A stretch of DNA of 11,655 nt from DASTYK01 sp964384585 (lineage in GTDB: Bacteria; Gemmatimonadota; Gemmatimonadetes; Longimicrobiales; RSA9). The position numbers and the translations under genes are program-made. The notes below the pieces were generated by a model. That model was not told the origin of the DNA and made no database searches. It saw only the letters and a list, made by a program, of their open reading frames with translations. Within the stretch, counting starts at the first letter, position 1, and each line of letters begins with the position of its first letter. Below, piece by piece: positions 7,562 through 11,655 of this stretch. The stretch lies in the NCBI GenBank assembly GCA_964384585.1, contig CAYLME010000110.1:1-11655 (forward strand). Direction: 5' to 3'.

Positions 7562-8299
7562 ATGCGCCGGGCAGGATCGCTGCGCGCGTGCTTCGCCTGC
7601 GCCCTGCTGCTCGCGGCCGTGGCGTGCGCGCCGCCGGTCGATGAGGAGGAGGACGCGGCCCTCACGGTCGAGCCCGACGACACGATTCCGCCGCCCCCCT
7701 ATTCCGAGCAGACCCAGCCGTCGACCACGCCGCCGTCCGCAGGCGTCCCGGGCGAGCGGGTACAATCCGACCGCCCTGCAACCAGGCGCGGCGTGCTCAT
7801 GATCGAGGGCACCGCCGACACCACCGACTTCCGGCTGGTGGAGACACCGGACGGCTTTCCGCTCGAGTTTTCGACGTACATCCCCGCGGACATGGTCGCG
7901 GAAATCGATTCCTCGAACGCCGGCTACTCCGTCGAGTTCATCGCGAACTTCGGCGGCGCGCTGAATTCGAGAGCGTACCTGCAGGCGTTCTTCTATCCAC
8001 GCAGTACCGCGCTTGCGCTGGCGCGCACCACTGTCGACAACTTCGTCACGGGACTGAATCCCGAGGTCGATCGCTCGCGTGCAGAAGCACCGGAGTCATG
8101 GGCGAGCGAGCAGACCTCCTTCTCATATCCGCACGAGCAGCAGACGTACACAGGACGAATCGCCCTCGCACAGAGAGGCGACGTCGTCTTCCACGTGCTC
8201 GCGCACTACCCCGCCGAATACGCCGATGGTATGGGCCCGCGAATCGCCGCGATACTGCAGGAATGGCGGTGGGCTGATGGCACGCCGCTCATGCGCTGA
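7562..8299 (+). CDS. Predicted lipoprotein of unknown function
   Basis: A 245-residue protein with a lipoprotein signal peptide: MRRAGSLR, a hydrophobic core ACALLLAAV, then the lipobox AVAC with the acylated cysteine at residue 22. A flexible, acidic and Pro/Thr-rich linker follows to about residue 75 (PVDEEEDAALTVEPDD, IPPPPYSEQTQPSTTPPSAG). The folded domain then alternates predicted strands and one or two helices: DFRLVETPDGFPLEFSTYIP, YSVEFIANFGG, YLQAFFYPR, TGRIALAQRGDVVFHVLAHY, and a final helix MGPRIAAILQEWRW. This layout weakly recalls PsbP/DcrB-like (DUF1795) domains, but I cannot confirm it. It is probably tethered in the inner or outer membrane facing the periplasm. It follows the phosphoribosyltransferase by two bases and precedes terC by 16, so it is co-transcribed. 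ATG at 7562 gives the complete signal peptide. Confidence 0.85.
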   Translation: MRRAGSLRACFACALLLAAVACAPPVDEEEDAALTVEPDDTIPPPPYSEQTQPSTTPPSAGVPGERVQSDRPATRRGVLMIEGTADTTDFRLVETPDGFPLEFSTYIPADMVAEIDSSNAGYSVEFIANFGGALNSRAYLQAFFYPRSTALALARTTVDNFVTGLNPEVDRSRAEAPESWASEQTSFSYPHEQQTYTGRIALAQRGDVVFHVLAHYPAEYADGMGPRIAAILQEWRWADGTPLMR

Positions 8300-8315
8300 A
8301 TAGCGCGGAGGCTGT

Positions 8316-9473
8316 TTGGGTTCACCACTGGCGTGGGTCCTCTTCAACGCCGCTATCCTCGGACTGCTCGCGCTCGATCTGGGCGTGTTCCACCGGCGCG
8401 TGCATGCCATATCGATCCGCGAAGCGGCCGGCTGGACCGCCGTCTGGGTCGGACTCGCGCTGCTGTTCAATCTCGGCATCTATCTGTTCGCAGGGCGCGA
8501 CCAGGCTCTCGAGTTCCTGGCCGGATACCTGATCGAGAAGTCGCTCGCCGTAGACAACCTGTTCGTCTTCGTCCTCATCTTTTCGTACTTCGGCGTACCC
8601 GCGATGTACCAGCATCGCGTCCTGTTCTGGGGGATCCTCGGCGCGCTCATCATGCGCGCCGCCTTCATCCTCGCCGGCGCGTATGTGCTGCACCATTACG
8701 ACTGGGTGTTCTACGTCTTCGGCGCACTGCTGATCGTCACCGGCATCCGCATGGGCGTGCGCGACGAGGCCGAGATCGATCCGGCACAGAGCCGCCTGCT
8801 CCGCATTGCACGCAGGGCGCTGCCCGTCACCGACGGCTTCCGCGGCACCCACTTCTTCGTTCGTGAGAATGGACGGCTGTTCGCAACCCCTCTGCTGCTC
8901 GTCCTCATCTTCATCGAATTCTCGGACCTCGTATTCGCGATCGACTCGATTCCCGCGATCTTCGCAATCACGCTGGACCCGTTCATCGTGTACACGTCCA
9001 ACGTGTTCGCAATCCTCGGGCTGCGCTCGATGTACTTCCTGCTCGCAGGCGTCATCCACCGCTTCGTGTATCTGAAGTACGCCCTCGCGTTCGTGCTCGT
9101 CTTCGTCGGCATCAAGATGATGCTGGAAGACGTCTTCCACGTTCCCATCCTGGTGTCGCTGGCCGTCATCGCCGCGGCGCTCGTGATCGGTGTGATCACA
9201 TCGCTGCGCGCATCCGCGGATCAGGACGCGCACGCGATAGGGGAGACACCAGCGGATACGTCGGTGGACCTGCGGGCGGATGCACCAGCGGATGCGTCGT
9301 CGGACACGCGGGCTGCTACGCCGAGCGGGATACCGGCCGAGACGTCGACGGATAGGTCAACGGATAGGTCGACAGTTACGTCAACCGAGACGCCCACGGG
9401 AACGTCGACCGACTCGACCGATACGTCGCGGACCGCGCGCGGGTCGGACGGTGTTCGCAACGGCGGGCGTTGA
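8316..9473 (+). CDS. TerC/Alx-family integral membrane protein with long Thr/Ser-rich tail
   Basis: TerC family members are multi-pass inner-membrane proteins linked to tellurite resistance, pH response (Alx) and manganese export. The core, about residues 1-297, has about eight to nine hydrophobic segments and the family's acidic motifs: LGLLALDLGVFHR (15-27), LIEKSLAVDNLFVF (72-85), a central cytoplasmic loop, and FIEFSDLVFAIDSIPAIFA (199-217). D21, E74, D80, E201, D204 and D210 are candidate metal ligands. The start is TTG at 8316 with GGAGG just four bases upstream (8307-8311); no better start exists, and the N-terminus matches the family. Residues about 299-385 form a polar tail rich in Thr, Ser, Asp and Ala with degenerate repeats, which most relatives lack as far as I know. 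Tellurite resistance should not be assumed; metal-ion export is more likely. Confidence 0.92.
   Translation: MGSPLAWVLFNAAILGLLALDLGVFHRRVHAISIREAAGWTAVWVGLALLFNLGIYLFAGRDQALEFLAGYLIEKSLAVDNLFVFVLIFSYFGVPAMYQHRVLFWGILGALIMRAAFILAGAYVLHHYDWVFYVFGALLIVTGIRMGVRDEAEIDPAQSRLLRIARRALPVTDGFRGTHFFVRENGRLFATPLLLVLIFIEFSDLVFAIDSIPAIFAITLDPFIVYTSNVFAILGLRSMYFLLAGVIHRFVYLKYALAFVLVFVGIKMMLEDVFHVPILVSLAVIAAALVIGVITSLRASADQDAHAIGETPADTSVDLRADAPADASSDTRAATPSGIPAETSTDRSTDRSTVTSTETPTGTSTDSTDTSRTARGSDGVRNGGR
9228..9461 (+). repeat. Degenerate short repeats encoding the TerC tail
   Basis: The DNA of the TerC tail is built of short related units around ACGTCGA, GCGGATGC and ACGGATAGG. The clearest is a 12-bp tandem, ACGGATAGGTCA (9348-9359) followed by ACGGATAGGTCG (9360-9371), giving TDRSTDRS. 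The codons used, such as AGG for arginine and GTT, differ from the core. This looks like slippage growth at the 3' end of the gene. Confidence 0.65.
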
Positions 9474-9576
9474 GCGCAGACCCCTGGTCAGCCATGCCCG
9501 GCGCGCACACAAAGCGTAGCTCAGATCGCGACCTGTGTGCACACCGACAGCCAGCCATGCATCGAGATCCGTGTAA

Positions 9577-9741
9577 GCATGGCGCCCACGATCACGACAC
9601 CGCGCGGACCGCGACAACGCGCCGAGACTTTGAAGGCATGGCCTACGATCGCGCCACCTGCGCGGACTCGACAGTCCGCCCGAGGCCTTTGAAAGCATGA
9701 CCCACGATCGCGACGCCTGCGCGGACCCGACAACCCGCCAG
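9577..9741 (+). repeat. Three direct repeats of about 59 bp
   Basis: Units start at GCATG at 9577, 9636 and 9695, that is, with a 59-bp period. The third is shortened to 47 bp before GCATG recurs at 9742. The shared core reads CACGATCGCGAC, then CTGCGCGGACCCGACA and ACCCGCC. Units 2 and 3 are more alike than unit 1, which carries small compensating indels. They are too divergent and spacer-free to be a CRISPR array. Confidence 0.75.
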
Positions 9742-9902
9742 GCATGACAGCCATCGCGGATGCGTGACGACTTATCGGTCATAGTCACCGTTCAGCCGCC
9801 ACTCATCGCGGCCGCCGTTCGATGGCTGGCGGGTTATCGGGGTCTGGGACCGTCAGGACGTCACGCATCGTCGCGGAGTGTCATGCCTGGCGGGTTATCG
9901 GG
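9726..9902. repeat. Inverted repeat joining the two repeat orientations
   Basis: The left arm 9726-9749 and right arm 9879-9902 are reverse complements over 24 bases with one mismatch; both contain GCCTGGCGGGTT or its complement. Similarity extends inward, with ATGCGTGACG on the left near 9760 and CGTCACGCAT on the right near 9859, so the arms span about 45 bp imperfectly around a spacer of roughly 90 bp. Confidence 0.85.
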
Positions 9903-9903
9903 G
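9826..9903 (-). repeat. Direct repeat in the opposite orientation, 61-bp period
   Basis: A 17-bp identical sequence, CTGGCGGGTTATCGGGG, occurs at 9826-9842 and 9887-9903. Read on the minus strand, these match the CCCGACAACCCGCCAG end of the 59-bp units upstream, so they are inverted members of the same family. Confidence 0.8.
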
Positions 9904-9975
9904 GCTTCCGTCGAGGAACGCCATGACGAGCCGGGCATGAGCGAACCATGCCACGCACCTTCGCGGCATCGCGTC

Positions 9976-10015
9976 GGCAAACGAGCACGCGAAGGGGCAA
10001 ACGAGTCAGCGAAGA
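9976..10015 (+). repeat. 20-bp tandem repeat ahead of merR
   Basis: GGCAAACGAG begins both units (9976 and 9996); 16 of 20 positions match. It lies 9-48 bases before the merR start, overlapping the likely promoter/ribosome-binding region. It could be an operator, but it is a direct rather than an inverted repeat, unlike usual MerR operators. Confidence 0.55.
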
Positions 10016-10023
10016 GGAGAGCA

Positions 10024-10422
10024 ATGAAGATCGGCGAACTGGCCGAACGCGTCGGTGTGAACGTCCAGACGGTCCGCTATTACGAACGGCGCAACCTGCT
10101 GCCCGAGCCGGAGCGGACAGAGAGTGGATACCGCGAATACGACGAGCACGACATCCACCGCTTGCAGTTCATCCTGCGCGCAAAGGACCTTGGCTTCACG
10201 CTCAGCGAGATCCGCGAGCTGATGGAGCTGCGTGTGGATCCTGACCGCACGGCGGACGACGTGAGGAAGCACGCGCTCGAGAAGATCGCCGATACCGACG
10301 CCAGGATCCGCGACCTTCAGGAGATCAGGGCCGGACTCCAGCGCCTCGTCGCCATCTGCGAAGCCCACGGCCCGGCCGATGAGTGCGCCCTCATGCATAC
10401 CATGGCCGGCGACACGGACTGA
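10024..10422 (+). CDS. MerR-family metal-type transcriptional regulator
   Basis: A 132-residue DNA-binding regulator. The N-terminal winged helix-turn-helix is textbook MerR: MKIGELAERVGVNVQTVRYY (1-20), ERRNLLPEPERTESGYREYD (21-40), then FILRAKDLGFTLSEIREL (49-66). A dimerisation helix spans about 75-110. The C-terminal loop has C112 and C121 (ICEAHGPADEC), the C-x8-C spacing of the metal-binding loop in MerR/ZntR/CueR-type sensors, with H115 between. The third cysteine that mercury MerR has before the dimer helix (Cys82) is replaced by a non-cysteine residue, which argues against Hg and leaves another soft or transition metal possible. The start is ATG at 10024 with AGGAG at 10015-10019. 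It probably controls the HMA and ATPase genes beyond the gap; a target operator may lie in the missing sequence. Confidence 0.93.
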   Translation: MKIGELAERVGVNVQTVRYYERRNLLPEPERTESGYREYDEHDIHRLQFILRAKDLGFTLSEIRELMELRVDPDRTADDVRKHALEKIADTDARIRDLQEIRAGLQRLVAICEAHGPADECALMHTMAGDTD

Positions 10423-10428
10423 ACCCGC

Positions 10429-10476
10429 TGCCTCAGAGACTCCGAAAGGCGTTCTGCCGCGGAGAACACTGAGGCA
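10429..10476. repeat. Imperfect hairpin after merR, at the edge of the gap
   Basis: TGCCTCAG (10429-10436) pairs with CTGAGGCA (10469-10476), and inside CTCCG (10440-10444) pairs with CGGAG (10460-10464). It begins seven bases after the merR stop. The right half (CCGCGGAGAACACTGAGGCA) resembles the GCAGAGG-type series at 6145-6170. The sequence breaks off four bases later at the gap. Confidence 0.55.
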
Positions 10477-10480
10477 CCAG

Positions 10481-10580
10481 NNNNNNNNNNNNNNNNNNNN
10501 NNNNNNNNNNNNNNNNNNNNNNNNNNNNNNNNNNNNNNNNNNNNNNNNNNNNNNNNNNNNNNNNNNNNNNNNNNNNNNNN
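10481..10580. other. Assembly gap of exactly 100 N
   Basis: Exactly 100 N, the usual placeholder for a scaffold gap of unknown length. It hides the start of the HMA gene, its promoter and any operator. Order and orientation of the two sides rest on scaffolding, although MerR beside HMA and P1B-ATPase genes is a sensible combination. Confidence 0.97.
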
Positions 10581-10772
10581 GAGTTCACCTGCCCGTCCTG
10601 CGTGGGCGGGGTCGAGGCGGCACTGAAGCGTCTCGAAGGCGTCGAGGACGCGAAGGTTCACTTTGCGACGGGTCGCATCGAGGTACAGCACGATCCGGAG
10701 CGCGCGAGCCAGGCAGACCTGGTCGCGCAGGTGAAGGAGGCAGGATATGCAGCGCGTGTCAGCCCGTTCTGA
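10581..10772 (+). CDS. Heavy-metal-associated (HMA) domain protein, 5' end missing in gap
   Basis: A 63-residue C-terminal part of a ferredoxin-like HMA domain, which binds a metal ion and hands it to a P1B ATPase. It reads EFTCPSCVGGVEAALKRLEG, VEDAKVHFATGRIEVQHD and LVAQVKEAGYAARVSPF before TGA. The CxxC site is TCPSC rather than the usual GMTCxxC. The beta-alpha-beta-beta-alpha order is recognisable, and probably only five to fifteen residues are lost in the gap. It could be a stand-alone chaperone, since it stops before the ATPase and overlaps its start by 26 bases in another frame. The ATPase therefore has no fused HMA of its own in this reading. Frame and stop are clear; the start is unknown. 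Confidence 0.85.
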   Translation, partial: EFTCPSCVGGVEAALKRLEGVEDAKVHFATGRIEVQHDPERASQADLVAQVKEAGYAARVSPF

Positions 10773-11634
10773 GGCCGGTCCAGTGAAGTGGGTCGCGCAG
10801 CATGCGCTCCTGGTTTCGGGTGCACTCGTTCTGGGTGCGCTCATCGCTGGTAACGTGGTGGGTCGACCATGGCTCGATGCGGCGCTCATGGTTGCGGCCG
10901 CGGTGGTGGCGGGCGGCAAGATCGCGGTGCGCGCGTTCGGGCTGCTCCGGCGGCGGCGCTTCTCGATCGAGCTGCTGGTCACGATCGCGGCGCTCGGCGG
11001 CATCGGCATCGGTGAGTTCTGGGAAGCCGCTGCGGTAACGTTCCTGTTTCGGCTGGGCGGCTGGCTCGAGTCGCGCACGTTGCGGCGTACGCGTGCGGCG
11101 CTCGGTGAGTTGATGGCGCTGGCGCCGGAGATCGCGCGCGTCGTTCGCGATGGCGTGCGTGTCGATGTTACTCCGGTCGAAGTTGAGCCGGGCGAGACCG
11201 TGATCGTGCTGCCGGGCGAGCGCATTCCCGTGGACGGCGTCGGCCTGTCCGGTGGCGCCGCCGTAATGGAGGCCATGATCACGGGCGAGTCGATCCCGGC
11301 GGAAAAGGTTGCCGGCGACGACGTGTTTGCCGGCACCGTGGCGGAAGACGGCATGCTCGAATTGCGCGCGACCGGTGTCGGTGCCGACACGACGCTGGCA
11401 CGTATCGTACGCCGCGTCGAGGAAGCGCAGGAAGCGAAGGCCCCCTCGCAGCGCATGATGGAAAAGTTCGCGTCGTGGTACACGCCCGGTGTGATCGTGG
11501 TGGCCGTAATCGCGCTCATCCTGTGGCGCGACATCGAGCTGGCGCTGACATTGCTCGTCATCGGCTGTCCGGGTGCGCACGTGCTCGCGATACCGGTTTC
11601 GATCGTCGCAGGCACCGGTCGCGCGGCGCCGTAG
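10747..11634 (+). CDS. P1B-type heavy-metal ATPase, N-terminal 295 residues, interrupted by TAG
   Basis: ATP-driven metal pump of the inner membrane; only the first part is readable. Membrane helices lie at about 17-36 and 42-62, then FSIELLVTIAALGGIGIGEF (72-91) and WEAAAVTFLFRLGGWLE (92-108). The actuator domain has PGERIPVDGV (156-165) and the phosphatase loop TGES (179-182). A further helix TPGVIVVAVIALILW leads to the metal-site helix LLVIGCPGAHVLAIPVSIVA, with CPG (274-276) where copper and zinc pumps have CPC. TAG at 11632-11634 then stops the frame at GRAAP, and GVLIKAS follows in frame, so the family sequence GRAARRGVLIK is broken exactly there. The phosphorylation motif DKTGT and ATP-binding domain lie beyond the window. 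The start is ATG at 10747 with AGGAGG at 10735-10740; GTG at 10783 is an alternative. Either a pseudogene or a sequence error. Confidence 0.85.
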   Translation: MQRVSARSEAGPVKWVAQHALLVSGALVLGALIAGNVVGRPWLDAALMVAAAVVAGGKIAVRAFGLLRRRRFSIELLVTIAALGGIGIGEFWEAAAVTFLFRLGGWLESRTLRRTRAALGELMALAPEIARVVRDGVRVDVTPVEVEPGETVIVLPGERIPVDGVGLSGGAAVMEAMITGESIPAEKVAGDDVFAGTVAEDGMLELRATGVGADTTLARIVRRVEEAQEAKAPSQRMMEKFASWYTPGVIVVAVIALILWRDIELALTLLVIGCPGAHVLAIPVSIVAGTGRAAP

Positions 11635-11655
11635 GGTGTGTTGATCAAGGCCAGT

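Larger units (their letters stand above)
9474..10023. other. Gene-free region between terC and merR, filled with repeats
   Basis: About 550 bp with no credible coding sequence; the merR frame is open backward to 9760 but its translation there is composition noise. Contents in order: a 10-bp perfect palindrome GTGTGCACAC (9535-9544), three direct repeats of about 59 bp (from 9577), an inverted repeat pairing 9726-9749 with 9879-9902, a direct repeat in the opposite orientation (9826-9842 and 9887-9903), and a 20-bp tandem repeat just before merR. No T-run terminator for terC and no clear promoter for merR was found. Confidence 0.7.

Noticed and set aside
8322..9233. 303-codon minus-strand frame opposite terC
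   Set aside because: The translation is Glu/Asp/Gln-rich antisense of hydrophobic helices and shows no motif; the plus-strand TerC core is unmistakable.
8316..9473. Tellurite resistance operon
   Set aside because: Only a TerC-family protein is present, without TerZ/TerD/TerE or other ter genes; the family name alone does not show tellurite resistance.
9577..9905. Regularly spaced repeats as a CRISPR array
   Set aside because: The whole 59-bp unit repeats with scattered differences; there are no constant 25-40-bp repeats alternating with unique spacers, orientation flips midway, and no cas genes are present.
9760..10023. An N-terminal extension of the MerR regulator, since the frame is open from 9760
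   Set aside because: The extension lies over the inverted repeats, has no family similarity, and the ATG at 10024 has a strong AGGAG and begins exactly at the conserved MKIGELAERVGV.
11632..11634. TAG recoded as an amino acid
   Set aside because: TAG ends several intact genes here (mlaD, rho, the phosphoribosyltransferase); a paired indel or nonsense change explains the ATPase stop more simply.

Overview
The window is GC-rich DNA from a diderm (outer-membrane) bacterium. An Mla-type lipid-transport operon, a futalosine-pathway menaquinone gene (mqnA), a lipoprotein, strong codon GC bias and frequent GTG/TTG starts point to Gemmatimonadota or a similar phylum. This assignment is an inference from gene content, not from a marker search. 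A 100-N run (10481-10580) is a scaffold gap, so the window joins two contigs, and the right-hand contig begins inside a gene.

Left block, minus strand (1-3550). In transcription order: mqnA (chorismate dehydratase), a probable intrinsic terminator, then mlaE (permease), mlaF (ATPase), mlaD (MCE substrate-binding protein) and the first 42 codons of an aspartate kinase. mlaE/mlaF and mlaF/mlaD overlap as GTGA. mlaD and the kinase overlap as TAGTG. The four genes are therefore probably one translationally coupled unit. MlaEFD would form an inner-membrane ABC complex that moves phospholipid between inner and outer membranes. A second, divergent MCE gene (3554-4528, plus strand) starts back-to-back with mqnA across a CACGTG palindrome.

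Centre (4529-6900). A 312-bp intergenic region carries a near-consensus sigma-70 promoter (TTGACC-17-TACACT) for rho, the transcription termination factor, which is complete. Rho is followed by a dyad-rich repeat-like element. Next comes a small uncharacterised gene whose 3' end is covered by an 84-bp tandem duplication. The duplication preserves the reading frame and holds a CAG in one copy where the other copy has the stop TAG.

Right-centre (6954-9473). A good promoter drives a tight three-gene plus-strand unit: a phosphoribosyltransferase, a lipoprotein of unknown function, and a TerC/Alx-family membrane protein with an unusual Thr/Ser/Asp-rich tail of about 85 residues.

Right (9474-11655). 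About 550 bp without a gene hold a family of degenerate repeats of about 59 bp, three in one orientation and two inverted. A metal-response cassette follows: a MerR-family regulator, the gap, a separate heavy-metal-associated (HMA) domain protein with a TCPSC motif, and a P1B-type metal ATPase with CPG in place of CPC. The ATPase frame is cut by a TAG exactly where the family sequence should read AARRGVLIK. The coding sequence resumes in frame after the stop, so this is either a nonsense/frameshift lesion or a sequencing error near a contig end.

I found no tRNA, rRNA, CRISPR array, insertion sequence or phage gene.
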